Shown in pieces: positions 42,017 to 50,328 of a stretch of 64,000 nucleotides of DNA. The stretch's first letter is position 1; each line of letters starts with the position of its first letter. Source of the DNA: Streptomonospora litoralis. Lineage in GTDB: Bacteria > Actinomycetota > Actinomycetes > Streptosporangiales > Streptosporangiaceae. Position numbers and translations under genes: made by a program. Under the pieces are notes generated by a model that did no database searches, was not told the origin of the DNA, and was given only the letters and a program-made list of their open reading frames with translations. The stretch is taken from contig NZ_CP036455.1 in the NCBI RefSeq assembly GCF_004323735.1, positions 5,141,101-5,205,100 on the forward strand. Direction: 5' to 3'.

Positions 42017-42901
42017 ATGACCGTTCCGAACATCTCCTTGAACAACGGCGTCGAGATCCCGGCCATCGGATTCGGGGTGTTCCAGACACCGCCCGAGCAG
42101 ACCGTCGCCGCCGTCGAGACCGCCCTGTCGACCGGCTACCGCCACGTCGACACCGCCGCCGCCTACGGCAACGAACGCGAAGTCGGCGAGGCGATCCGCC
42201 GCTCCGGGCTCGACCGCTCCGACGTCTTCATCGAGACCAAGATCTGGATCAGCGACTATGGCTACGACGACACCCTGCACGCCTTCGACAAGGGCGCGGG
42301 CAAGCTCGGCACCGACCACATCGACCTGCTGATCCTCCACCAGGCCGTGCCGGGCGAGTTCGACCGCACCGTAGCGGCCTACCAGGCGCTGGAGAAGCTG
42401 CTGGCCGACGGCAGGGTGCGCGCCATCGGGGTCAGCAACTTCATGCCCGACCACCTGCGGCGGCTCATGGCCGAAACCGATGTCGTGCCCGCGGTGAACC
42501 AGATCGAGGTGCACCCCTACTTCCGCCAGTCCGATGTGCTGGCCTTCGACACCGAGCACGGCATCTGCAACCAGGCGTGGTCGCCCATCGGCGGCATCAC
42601 CTTCTACCGCGACGGCAGCAAGGGCTCCACCCTGGAGGACCCCGTCATCGGCGAGATCGCCGGAGCCCACGGCAAGACCGCCGCTCAGGTGATGCTGCGC
42701 TGGCACCTCCAGCAGAACCGGCAGGTCATCCCGAAGTCCGTGACACCCTCGCGCATCGCGGAGAACTTCGACGTCTTCGACTTCCAGCTGAGTGCCGACC
42801 AGCTCGCCGCGATCGACCGGCTCGACACCGGCGTGCGCGGCGGCCCGGCACCCGAGGACGTCACCCGGGAGAACTTCTGGCTGGACGTCCCGGAGGCCTG
42901 A
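42017..42901 (+). CDS. aldo/keto reductase
   Basis: This 294-residue AKR is of the AKR5/2,5-diketo-gluconate reductase type. The catalytic tetrad is visible as Asp45 and Tyr50 in VDTAAAYGNEREVGEAIRRS, Lys75 in FIETKIW, and His108 in LLILHQAVPG. The cofactor end has QVIPKSVTPSRIAENFDVFD, with the NADPH-binding Lys-Ser and Arg. It reduces an aldehyde or ketone with NADPH. It stands alone, converging on the MFS gene with a 60-bp gap. Confidence 0.93.
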   Translation: MTVPNISLNNGVEIPAIGFGVFQTPPEQTVAAVETALSTGYRHVDTAAAYGNEREVGEAIRRSGLDRSDVFIETKIWISDYGYDDTLHAFDKGAGKLGTDHIDLLILHQAVPGEFDRTVAAYQALEKLLADGRVRAIGVSNFMPDHLRRLMAETDVVPAVNQIEVHPYFRQSDVLAFDTEHGICNQAWSPIGGITFYRDGSKGSTLEDPVIGEIAGAHGKTAAQVMLRWHLQQNRQVIPKSVTPSRIAENFDVFDFQLSADQLAAIDRLDTGVRGGPAPEDVTRENFWLDVPEA

Positions 42902-42961
42902 CCCGTGGGGGCGCCCGGCCGAGTGGGCGAACGGGTCGGCGGCCCCGCTGAGGACGGCGTT

Positions 42962-44332
42962 TCACACCCCGGTGGGCGTCTGCACCCCGCGGTCGGGCGG
43001 CCGCCCGCATTCGACGGGCGGCGTGACCGCGTCCAACCGCAGTGGGCCGGGGAACCGGACCTGGGAGGACGTGCGCGGCCGCAGCGTCACGACCACAGCG
43101 GCACGCGCCCGCCGCGGGCGGCGTGCCGCCGCCACCGCGACACCGGCGGCGGGGACCAGGGCGGCCGCGGCCGCGGTCACCCATACCGTCGCCGCGACCA
43201 ACGGCGCCACGAGCGTGATCAGTCCGATGACGATCGCCGGCAGCCCGGCACCCAGATAGAAGGCGACGTGCAGCGCACCGGTGACGGCGCCGCGCTGTTC
43301 CGCGGGCACGGCCTCCTCGACGGCGGCCGCCGCGCCGCCGTAGGCCCACCCGTGCCCGGTCCCGGCCACGATCGCCGCGAGCAGGGTGATCGCCGTCGAG
43401 CCGCCCGCACTCCACGCGAGCAGGGCCAGGCTGGCGAGAACTGCGGCGAGCCCGGCCGACTGGGCGGCGGGGGCGCCCACCGCGGGCACGAGCCGCTGGC
43501 TGAGCACGGAGCAGATCAGCACGGTGCCCAGCACCCCGCCGATCACCGCCAGGTCGGCCCCTCCGGCGCGGCCGAGGAGTATCGGGATGACCGACAGGAA
43601 CAGCCCGGCGGCCGTCCAGGCCAGGAACCCGGTCGCGGCGGCGGCGCAGAACACCGGCCGCATCGCGGCGGGGACCTCCGGGCGCGTGGGCCGCCACCGC
43701 ACCGGGCGCGCTCCCCTCGGCGCGTCGAGTGCCGCGACCAGCCGCCACCCCGCCCACAGCAGCGCCAGGTGCAGCAGGAAGGGCAGCGTGTGCGGGGCCG
43801 GAGCGTACTCGGCCAGCACTCCGCCGGCGATCGGACCGGCGGCGGTGCCGGCCACGAACGCCGTACTGGCCGCCACACTCGCCCGCCGACCGCCCGGCGT
43901 GCGCTCCCGCGCACTGATCAGGACGCCGGCCGCGCTGGTCGCGGCTCCCAGCGCGAGCCCCTGGGCGGCCCGGCCGGCGATCAGCCACGCCGGTCCGGCG
44001 GCCAGTGCGAAGCAGGCCGATCCCGCGGCGGCCGCGGCGAGGCTGAGCCGGAGCACCGCCTTGGGCCCGAGCGCGTCCGAGGCGGGTCCGAACAGCAGCA
44101 GGGCCGGTGCGCTGACCAGAGCGAACGTCGCGTAGGTCAGCGTCATGACGAGGTCGTCGGCGCCGAACGCCTGCTGGTAACCCGCATAGAGGGGGCTCGG
44201 CAGGTAGGCGCCGGCGGTCAGCACGACCAGCAGGTACACCCCGGTGCGCACTTCGCGGGTGGCGCCGGTTCCGGCGCGGCGGCTGATGGCGGGAACGCCG
44301 TTCTCGGCGGCGCCCGAACGCTTCGTCGTCAT
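42962..44332 (-). CDS. MFS transporter (drug efflux type)
   Basis: This 456-residue protein has about 12 membrane segments and the DHA1-type motifs [20 protein letters not shown] (motif A) and [16 protein letters not shown] (motif C region). It begins at ATG 44332, just after a GTG. The last about 45 residues after the final helix are basic and then Pro-rich, probably non-conserved. It is divergent from a LysR regulator 76 bp away, the classic arrangement for a regulated exporter. Substrate unknown; an arabinose or chloramphenicol-type exporter is possible but not shown. Confidence 0.88.
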   Translation of the reverse strand: MTTKRSGAAENGVPAISRRAGTGATREVRTGVYLLVVLTAGAYLPSPLYAGYQQAFGADDLVMTLTYATFALVSAPALLLFGPASDALGPKAVLRLSLAAAAAGSACFALAAGPAWLIAGRAAQGLALGAATSAAGVLISARERTPGGRRASVAASTAFVAGTAAGPIAGGVLAEYAPAPHTLPFLLHLALLWAGWRLVAALDAPRGARPVRWRPTRPEVPAAMRPVFCAAAATGFLAWTAAGLFLSVIPILLGRAGGADLAVIGGVLGTVLICSVLSQRLVPAVGAPAAQSAGLAAVLASLALLAWSAGGSTAITLLAAIVAGTGHGWAYGGAAAAVEEAVPAEQRGAVTGALHVAFYLGAGLPAIVIGLITLVAPLVAATVWVTAAAAALVPAAGVAVAAARRPRRARAAVVVTLRPRTSSQVRFPGPLRLDAVTPPVECGRPPDRGVQTPTGV

Positions 44333-44394
44333 CACGCTTTCAGTGTGAACCGGCGAAACCCCTGGAGAGAAGCAAACGTTTTTCGGGCCAATCG

Positions 44395-44409
44395 TGCAGA
44401 ATTTTTGCA
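44395..44409. promoter_or_regulatory. LysR-type dyad at the divergent MFS/lysR promoter
   Basis: TGCAGAATTTTTGCA is a 15-bp interrupted dyad with TGCA ends and an AT-rich centre, just before the LysR start codon. AGCAAACGTTTTT at 44371 may be a second half-site. Both fit the T-N11-A layout of LysR boxes. Confidence 0.4.
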
Positions 44410-45329
44410 TGATCGATCCGAAGCTGAAGGTCCTGCAGATGGTCGCCCGGTACGGCACGGTCACCGCCGCGGCGGAGGCGCTGCACTACACGCCTTCGGC
44501 GGTCTCGTACCAGCTGCGCCAACTGGCCGAGGAACTCGGCGTGGACCTGCTGGCCCCTGCGGGGCGGGGCGTCGTGCTGACCGCGGCCGCGCGCGTCGTC
44601 CTGCGCCACGCCGACACCCTGCACGCCCAGGCCGAGCGCGCCTACGCCGAGCTGGCCTCGGCCGTCGGGGAGCCGACGGGCCTGTTCACGCTGTGCGGCT
44701 TCTCCACCGCGGCCACCCACCTGCTGCCCCCGGCGGCGGCCGACCTGCGCGATCGCTACCCCCAGGCGCGCATCCGGGTGATGGAGGCCGAACCCGCGCC
44801 CTGCTTCGACCTGCTGCTGTCCGGCGACGCCGACCTCGCGCTGGTGATCAACACCGCCGGCACCCCCTCGACCGGCGACGAGCGCTTCGACCAGCAGCCC
44901 CTCCTCGACGACCCGCTGGACCTGGTGGTGCCCGAGGGCCACCGGTTGACGCGGTTGCCGCGGGTGGCTCTGGCCGACGCCGCCGAGGAGGAGTGGATCG
45001 TCGGCAACGAGGGCGGCACCTACCACCAGTTGGTGACGACCGCGTGCATGACCGCGGGTTTCACCCCCAACATCGCCCACTACGCCGACGAGTGGGAGAC
45101 CGGTACGGCCCTGGTGGGCCTGGGTTTCGGCATCATCCTGGTACCGCGGCTCGCTCGGATCAACGACTGGTCGGTGGTGCGCATCCCGCTGCGCGGCGAA
45201 CCGGCTCCCGCCCGGCGCATCATGGCCGCGACCCGCCTGGGCCGCCGCGACCATCCCGTGATCGCCTCGGCACTGGCCGCCATCGGCTCGACCGCGGCGA
45301 CACTGCAACCGTCGTCGCGAGCGGCTTGA
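44409..45329 (+). CDS. LysR-family transcriptional regulator
   Basis: This 306-residue regulator has an N-terminal winged helix-turn-helix ([40 protein letters not shown]) and an effector domain of about 210 residues ([47 protein letters not shown]). ATG 44409 fits best; an upstream ATG at 44394 adds five residues. It very probably regulates the divergent MFS gene in response to the exported compound or a metabolite. Confidence 0.9.
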   Translation: MIDPKLKVLQMVARYGTVTAAAEALHYTPSAVSYQLRQLAEELGVDLLAPAGRGVVLTAAARVVLRHADTLHAQAERAYAELASAVGEPTGLFTLCGFSTAATHLLPPAAADLRDRYPQARIRVMEAEPAPCFDLLLSGDADLALVINTAGTPSTGDERFDQQPLLDDPLDLVVPEGHRLTRLPRVALADAAEEEWIVGNEGGTYHQLVTTACMTAGFTPNIAHYADEWETGTALVGLGFGIILVPRLARINDWSVVRIPLRGEPAPARRIMAATRLGRRDHPVIASALAAIGSTAATLQPSSRAA

Positions 45330-45475
45330 GCCCCGGCCGGGCTCACGGGTCTACATTCGATGCCGGAAGGAGCCGGAGCGCTGTGGAGGCGCGCCCGCCC
45401 ACGGCGGCGGCCCGTAGTCGGGAGCTTCGGCCCCGGGCCCGACCGCGACCGCAACCCGTCCACCGAGGAGGCCGC

Positions 45476-45811
45476 GTGCTGATCCTGCGCTCGATACTGC
45501 TGTTCGCCCTCGCCGCACTGTTCGAGATCGGCGGGGCCTGGCTGGTGTGGCAGGGCGTGCGCGAACACCGGGGACTGCTCTGGATCGGGGCGGGCGTGAT
45601 CGCGCTGGGACTGTACGGGTTCGTGGCCACCTTGCAGCCCGACGCGCACTTCGGGCGGATCTTGGCCGCCTACGGAGGGGTGTTCGTCGCCGGATCGCTG
45701 GCCTGGGGGATGGTCGTCGACGGCTTCCGGCCCGACCGATTCGACGTCCTGGGGGCGCTGATCTGCCTGGTCGGCGTCGGCGTGATCATGTACGCCCCCC
45801 GAGGGGGCTGA
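45476..45811 (+). CDS. YnfA/UPF0060 family small membrane protein
   Basis: This 111-residue protein starts at GTG 45476 after GAGGAGG. Four hydrophobic helices cover it: [80 protein letters not shown]. The FEIGGAWL.W and AAYGGVF motifs are those of UPF0060. These proteins are distantly related to small multidrug transporters, but transport has not been settled. The much longer open frame reaching back to 42905 is an artefact antisense to the MFS gene. Confidence 0.92.
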   Translation: MLILRSILLFALAALFEIGGAWLVWQGVREHRGLLWIGAGVIALGLYGFVATLQPDAHFGRILAAYGGVFVAGSLAWGMVVDGFRPDRFDVLGALICLVGVGVIMYAPRGG

Positions 45812-45886
45812 GTACCGGCGGCGACCGCCGGCGCCGGAACCCGCCGCGTCCCGGCGCGCCCGCGGTGGGCCGCTAAAAACCGTGTT

Positions 45887-46632
45887 CAAGAAGTTATGTC
45901 GCAGGGCAGCGCGGCGATCGTGCCCGTATGACGAAATCCAGCGGCGTTCATTGGGAATTTCGCCACGATCGCCACGGACGACTCCGGGACATTGCACATA
46001 GCGGGCGCAGGGACTCAGAGGCGCCGCGCGGCCTCCGGCCGGTTCAGGCCCGGTCACAACACGGCGGCACCCAGCCGGCGAACCGGTGTCTGTATGTCCG
46101 GTATGCCGGTTCATTCGGCGTTGATCTTGCCCGTTCAGCCACGGGAAAGCGCTTTCCGTAGCTAGAAGTACTAAATCTTCGGGAAAAGCCACGCCGAGAG
46201 TGTCACTGGGGTTAGGTTCGACGCCGAATCCAGCTTCACAGACAGATTCGGCGCGGGTCCGATCACCTGCTGCGCACCCCTGGTGGCGAACGACCCGGAT
46301 CCGGGTGGATCTGCGCGCTGGGTGATCCTCAACGCCCCGGGCCGCTGCCTCGCCGCCCCGCTGGCCGCCGCCGGCGAGCACCCAACCCGGTGGGCACGGG
46401 CGCAGCCCACCGCCGTCCTCGCCGCCGCATTCCAGTCAAGTCCACCCGTCGCCCGGCAGACCATCAAGGCCGCGTAGTAGACCGGAGCCGCCTTCATCGG
46501 CCGCCGCCACCGGCGAGCACCCGATCCGACGACGGCAGGCCCCGCCCCCGCCGCCCTCGGCGCCGCTTTTCCCTAAGACCACCCATCCATCCGGCAGACG
46601 AACAAGGCCGCACAGCAGACCGGCGTTCTTGA
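45887..46632. repeat. gene-free stretch with diverged core and two tandem copies of the dispersed module
   Basis: 45887-45980 is homologous to 51738-51831: both share a CGCAGGGC segment, the block ATGACGAAATCCA and the following CGGCGTTC, with internal hairpin potential. 46310-46480 and 46490-46642 are two successive copies of the approximately 140-bp module (GCCACCGGCGAGCACCC, CCGCCGCTTTTCC and GGCAGACGAACAAGGCCGC). The second finishes with CCGGCGTTCTT and ACGGC at the 3' end of the TetR gene. Short frames here (for example 45928-46161) have no family resemblance. 45981-46309 otherwise shows nothing I recognise. Confidence 0.6.
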
Positions 46633-47247
46633 TTACGGCCTAGCCAGGCGTTCCACGGCGGCGAGGACGACGGCGCGGTCCTGCGGTTCGGTGTCCAGGG
46701 CGCGGTGGATGGTCAGGCCCTCGATCAGTGCGTCGATCAGCCGCGCCGTCGTCGGGTCGAAGTGGCGCTCCAGCGCGGCGCGGCTGCTGCGCATCCACCC
46801 GTTGGTGAGGTCGCGGTAGGCCGGGTCGCGGGCCGCGAGGGTGTAGAGCTCGTGGGTCAGGACGAGGCCGCGGCGGGTGTCGAACACGTCGTCGGTGATG
46901 ATCGCGACGACGGCCCGCTTGGCCTCCTCGGCATTGGGAGCCGCGGCCATGCGGTGCTCGAACCGTTCGACGACCGACCCGGCGAAGTGGGCGAAGGCGG
47001 CGTGCAGCAGGTCGCCCATGCCGGTGAAGTGGTAGGTCATCGAGCCCAGCGGCACATCGGCGGCCGCGGCGACGCGGCGGTGGGAGGTTCCGGCCACGCC
47101 GTGTTCGGCGATGACGTCCAGGCAGGCGCGGACGATCCGCTCGCGCCGGCCGGGGTCGTGGCGGCGCCGGCGGCCGCGGGCGGCCGCCGGCTCCTCAGCC
47201 GCCGGGCTCGCCGATGCCCGTGTCGGCTCGGATGCCGGGTCGCTCAT
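46633..47247 (-). CDS. TetR-family transcriptional repressor
   Basis: This 204-residue protein has an N-terminal Ala/Arg-rich extension of about 30 residues and then a TetR helix-turn-helix (RRERIVRACLDVIAEHGVAG, TSHRRVAAAADVPLGSMTYH) and a ligand domain (VFDTRRGLVLTHELYTLAAR, ARLIDALIEGLTIHRAL). It resembles the TetR_C_33/YdgL-like group that often pairs with MFS pumps. It lies 6 bp after the acetyltransferase gene on the same strand. The 17-bp palindrome between the acetyltransferase and MFS genes is the likely operator. The 3' end runs into a dispersed repeat copy. Confidence 0.88.
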   Translation of the reverse strand: MSDPASEPTRASASPAAEEPAAARGRRRRHDPGRRERIVRACLDVIAEHGVAGTSHRRVAAAADVPLGSMTYHFTGMGDLLHAAFAHFAGSVVERFEHRMAAAPNAEEAKRAVVAIITDDVFDTRRGLVLTHELYTLAARDPAYRDLTNGWMRSSRAALERHFDPTTARLIDALIEGLTIHRALDTEPQDRAVVLAAVERLARP

Positions 47248-47253
47248 GCCCGC

Positions 47254-47835
47254 TCAGATCTCCCGGGCGACGCGGGCGGGATTGCCCACGGCGACGACGC
47301 CGGCGGGGATGTCGCGGGTGACCACCGATCCCGCGCCGATGACGGAGTCGTCGCCGATCGTGACACCGGGGCAGAGGATGGCGCCGCCGCCGAGCCAGAC
47401 GTTGTCGCCGACGGTGATCGGTTTCGCGGCCTCCAGCTTGTCGCGGCGGGGCTGCGGCTCGATCGGATGGGTCGGGGTCAGCAGTTGCACGCTGGGGCCG
47501 ATCTGGCAGTCCGCGCCGATCGTGATCGGGGCCACGTCGAGCGCCGTGAGGTTGTGGTTGGCGAAGGTGCGCGCGCCGACGGTGATGTGGTCGCCGTAGT
47601 CCACGAACAGCGGCGGCTTGATCAGCGCGTCCTCGCCGAGGTCGCCGATCAGCTCGGCGAGCCGGGACCGGGCATCGGCATCGCCGTCCACGAACGCCCG
47701 GTAGTAGCGGTCGGCCAGCCGTACGGCGCGGCGGGCGCGAGCTTCGTTGTCCGGGTCGTCGGCGATGTGGAGATCGCCGGCGAGCATCCGCTCCCGGTTC
47801 GTGCGCGGATCACCGGCGAAGTAGTCGACACCCAT
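47254..47835 (-). CDS. maltose/galactoside O-acetyltransferase-like protein
   Basis: This 193-residue left-handed beta-helix transferase begins MGVDYFAGDPRTNRERMLAG, matching the Mac/LacA N-terminal domain. Hexapeptide repeats follow (ITIGADCQIGPSVQLLTPTH, ITVGDNVWLGGGAILCPGVT, IGDDSVIGAGSVVTRDIPAG). It transfers acetyl from acetyl-CoA to a sugar hydroxyl in the cytoplasm. The catalytic His lies in HPIEPQPR or the FANHNLTALD segment. It is probably in one operon with the TetR gene. Its ATG sits inside the left arm of the operator palindrome with no room for a ribosome site, so the mRNA is probably leaderless. Confidence 0.9.
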   Translation of the reverse strand: MGVDYFAGDPRTNRERMLAGDLHIADDPDNEARARRAVRLADRYYRAFVDGDADARSRLAELIGDLGEDALIKPPLFVDYGDHITVGARTFANHNLTALDVAPITIGADCQIGPSVQLLTPTHPIEPQPRRDKLEAAKPITVGDNVWLGGGAILCPGVTIGDDSVIGAGSVVTRDIPAGVVAVGNPARVAREI

Positions 47836-47877
47836 GCGTACGATCGTACCGAATCAATGTGTACGGTCGTACGCATG
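47833..47877. promoter_or_regulatory. palindromic operator containing both divergent start codons
   Basis: The left arm CATGCGTACGATCGTAC (47833-47849) and right arm GTACGGTCGTACGCATG (47861-47877) match as inverted repeats at 16 of 17 positions, with an 11-bp centre. The first ATG of each divergent gene is the outermost part of an arm. A TetR dimer pair bound here would block both promoters, which must overlap the centre. Confidence 0.8.
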
Positions 47878-49176
47878 TCTGTCGATGTGCACACCCGGCC
47901 CGGCCCAGCCGACCAGCGGGCCCGGGCCGCGGTCGCGGCGCTGTTCCTGACAAACGGGGCGCTGTTCGCCAACCTCCTCCCGCGATTCCCGGAGATCAAA
48001 GCCGACCTCGGCATGGAGAACGCGGTCTACGGGTTCACGGTCGCGGCGTTCCCGGCGGGCGCGATCGCCGCCGGACTGGCCGCGGCGGCGCTGATCCGCC
48101 GGTGGGGTTCGGCCCGGGCCGCTGTCGCGGGCACGCTGCTGACCGGTCTCGGCCTCTTCGCCGCGGGGCTCGCGCCGTCCGCCGCGGCGTTCGCGGCGGC
48201 GCTTCTGGTCGCGGGGGCGATGGACGCCATCACCGATGTCGCGCAGAACGCCCACGGCCTGCGCGTCCAGCGCCGCTACGGCCGCTCCATCATCAACTCC
48301 TTCCACGCGCTCTGGTCCGTCGGGGGCGTCCTGGGCGGCTCGATGGCCGCCGCTGCTATCGCCCTGGAGGTGCCGATCGGGGTCCATCTCGGCGCGTCCG
48401 CCGCGCTCTTCGCGGGCGTCTCCCTCGTCGCGCTGCGGTTCTGCCTGCCCGGCCGCGACGACGAACCCGCAACCGCGGCGGAGCCGGGCACCGACGCGCG
48501 CCCCGCGCCGCCGCGCCTCTCGCGAGCGCGGATCGTGTTCGTTGTCACCGCCCTGGTCGTGATCGCGATGGCGGGCACGATCGTGGAGGACGCGGGCAAC
48601 TCCTGGGCGACGCTCTACCTGTCGGACTCCCTCCAGGCGCCCGCCGCGCTGGCGGCGACGGGTTACATCGCCCTCGTCGGCGCGCAGTTCGTCGGCAGGC
48701 TCCTCGGCGACCGCGCCGTGGACCGGTTCGGCCAGCGCACGGTCGCGCGCACCGGCGGCCTGATCGTCGCGGTGGGCATGGGCCTGGCCCTGGCGCTGCC
48801 GAACGTCGCCGGCACGATCGCCGGCTTCGCCGCCGCCGGCTTCGGCGTGGCCACCCTGGTCCCCGCCGCGATGCACGAGGCCGACGAACTGCCCGGCCTG
48901 CGTCCGGGAACGGGATTGACGATCGTCTCCTGGCTCATGCGCCTGGGCTTCCTGCTGTCCCCACCCGTCGTCGGCCTGGTCTCCGACGCCGCCGGACTCC
49001 GCGCCGGCCTCCTCATAGCCCGATCGCCGGCGCCCTCGTCGTCACCCTCGCCGGCGTCCTCCACCCGAGGCGAGCCCGAGAGGTCGGGAGGGCCGACACG
49101 TGAGCCGTGGAGGGCGCCGACCGCAGGCGTGACGATCGCGGCGAGCGGCGGTGGTCGTCGGTGCCGTGGTCGCTGA
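47875..49176 (+). CDS. MFS transporter with apparent frameshift near the C-terminus
   Basis: This 433-residue protein has about 11 membrane segments and then a frame change. It starts at ATG 47875 inside the operator, so translation is probably leaderless. Motifs such as ALIRRWGSARAAVAGTLLTG, MDAITDVAQNAHGLRVQRRY and GDRAVDRFGQRTVARTGGL place it with YbjJ-like MFS proteins. After SDAAGLRAGLLI (about 49015) the natural ending PIAGALVVTLAGVLHPRRA is found in another frame, ending at 49103. The present frame instead runs through Ser/Pro- and Arg-rich text to 49176. A one- or two-base indel, real or from sequencing, explains it. The lost segment is the last helix. Confidence 0.8.
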   Translation: MSVDVHTRPGPADQRARAAVAALFLTNGALFANLLPRFPEIKADLGMENAVYGFTVAAFPAGAIAAGLAAAALIRRWGSARAAVAGTLLTGLGLFAAGLAPSAAAFAAALLVAGAMDAITDVAQNAHGLRVQRRYGRSIINSFHALWSVGGVLGGSMAAAAIALEVPIGVHLGASAALFAGVSLVALRFCLPGRDDEPATAAEPGTDARPAPPRLSRARIVFVVTALVVIAMAGTIVEDAGNSWATLYLSDSLQAPAALAATGYIALVGAQFVGRLLGDRAVDRFGQRTVARTGGLIVAVGMGLALALPNVAGTIAGFAAAGFGVATLVPAAMHEADELPGLRPGTGLTIVSWLMRLGFLLSPPVVGLVSDAAGLRAGLLIARSPAPSSSPSPASSTRGEPERSGGPTREPWRAPTAGVTIAASGGGRRCRGR

Positions 49177-49195
49177 TGGGCCGATGGTCGGCAGA

Positions 49196-49816
49196 TCAGG
49201 GGCCGGCGTGCGGGTGGCTGAGGCACTCCGTGGTGAAGTCGGCCCAGGTGATCATGGGGCCGGTGTAGGAGGCGCGGGGCTCGCGGCGGAGGCCGGTGAC
49301 GGGCTCGGGTACCGAGTCCGCGTCCATGGCACTGCTGATGCTGGTGTAGCCGCGTTCGGCGTAGCCCGGGCCGTCCTCGGCGGGTAGGCGGCCCCATTCC
49401 TTGCTCAGCGCGGCGGCGAGGAACAGTCCCCGGCCGCCGGTGCTCTCGGGGTCGGGCAGCAGGACGCGCGCGGCGGTGCGCGGCCGGTCGGAGCGGGGGC
49501 CCTGGTCGACCACTTCCAGGTGGATGACGCCGTACACCAGGCCGACCAGGCTGGCGAACACCTCGCCGTCACGCTCGCCGGACGCGGTGTGGGTTACGGC
49601 GTTGGCGAAGAACTCGCCGAAGACCAGTTCCACGGCGTCGGCCGCGTCGGGGAACGGCCGCAGCAGGGCCCGCGCCCACATCCGGGCCTCGCGGCACTGT
49701 TCGCGCAGGCCCGGGAACGTGCGTGCGGCGCTGAGGGTGTAGAGGCCGGTCGCACTGGTGCTGTCGGGCCTGTCGGGGCGGTCGCGGCCGTCGGGAGGCT
49801 CGTCGCGGGCGCCCAT
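49196..49816 (-). CDS. ATP-binding regulator of the anti-sigma kinase type, cassette 2
   Basis: This 206-residue GHKL ATPase is paralogous to that at 1949-2419: FPGLREQCREARMWARALLR, then the N-box LVFGEFFANAVTHTASGERD, LEVVDQGPRSDRPRTAARVL, the lid STGGRGLFLAAALSKEWG and the closing ASYTGPMITWADF. It carries a longer insert (YAERGYTSISSAMDADSVPE) than copy 1. The start is ATG 49816, coupled to the upstream partner by TGATG, exactly as in cassette 1. A longer open frame to 49972 is not homologous. Partner sigma or anti-sigma factors are unknown. Confidence 0.85.
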   Translation of the reverse strand: MGARDEPPDGRDRPDRPDSTSATGLYTLSAARTFPGLREQCREARMWARALLRPFPDAADAVELVFGEFFANAVTHTASGERDGEVFASLVGLVYGVIHLEVVDQGPRSDRPRTAARVLLPDPESTGGRGLFLAAALSKEWGRLPAEDGPGYAERGYTSISSAMDADSVPEPVTGLRREPRASYTGPMITWADFTTECLSHPHAGP

Positions 49817-50172
49817 CACGCCACCGCCGGAAGGTGAGCGCGCGAGCCGCGCGGGCGCGGACGGCGATCCATCAGGCTGGTCACCGCAGTTTTCGCCCCG
49901 CCGAGAAACCGGGCGGCCAGATCGGGCCGATCGGCGGTCACCTGGTTCTCCTTCCCCCAGATGAACCACCACGTGCCGCCGTACTCCACGGCCAGAACCG
50001 CGACCCGTCGGCCATCACGGACGGTGTATAGGACGGGGTGATCGGTGGAGGAGTGAGCGATGAGCGCGGGAGCGCCGATGCGGTGAAGTTCGGCGGCGAG
50101 GTCGGTGAGGAGGGTGCGGCGGCGCGAACCGGGTGTAGGCGCGTACGTACCGATAGTGGTAATCGAGGACAC
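49816..50172 (-). CDS. conserved cassette partner of the XRE/ATPase module (copy 2)
   Basis: This 118-residue protein starts at GTG 50172, six bases after GGAGG. It shares with the copy at 2419-2811 the core LLTDLAAELHRIGAPALIAH, STDHPVLYTVRDGRRVAVLA and GGTWWFIWGKENQ, then a region with RPDLAARFLGG and a basic C-terminus (DRRPRPRGSRAH). Function unknown; conservation of the Trp-Trp-Phe-Ile-Trp-Gly motif in both copies suggests a ligand or protein contact surface. It is translationally coupled to the ATPase and divergent from the XRE gene. Confidence 0.78.
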   Translation of the reverse strand: MSSITTIGTYAPTPGSRRRTLLTDLAAELHRIGAPALIAHSSTDHPVLYTVRDGRRVAVLAVEYGGTWWFIWGKENQVTADRPDLAARFLGGAKTAVTSLMDRRPRPRGSRAHLPAVA

Positions 50173-50243
50173 GGTGAACCTCCAATGGATTCCCGAAATC
50201 ACTGATGACACAGGGTGTGTAGTGCCACACTCAGAGCATGGCA

Positions 50244-50285
50244 TGCAACGCGCGTTAGTGCAACGTTTCATTTAGGAACGTTGCA
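50244..50285. promoter_or_regulatory. operator array in the divergent promoter of cassette 2
   Basis: The perfect dyad TGCAACGTT-N9-AACGTTGCA (50259-50285) is preceded by another TGCAACG half with the palindrome AACGCGCGTT (50244-50256). The XRE start at 50329 is 44 bp away. The layout suggests cooperative binding by the cassette's own XRE protein. Confidence 0.6.
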
Positions 50286-50328
50286 CACAACCAGCTAGAC
50301 TGCTGCTGAAGCTGGCAAGGAGGACAAC

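Noticed and set aside
42905-45811. 968-codon plus-strand frame ending in YnfA
   Set aside because: The first 850 codons are antisense to the MFS gene or shadow the LysR gene and read as Gly/Arg-rich text. Only the last 111 codons, with their own GTG and GAGGAGG, are homologous to UPF0060.
46283-46477. Recurring peptide RWARA.PTAVLAAAF in repeat modules (also in 51376-51672 minus) as a possible mobile small gene
   Set aside because: The frame is not kept intact between copies, stops and starts differ, and neighbouring copies encode different peptides. Conservation is at DNA level.
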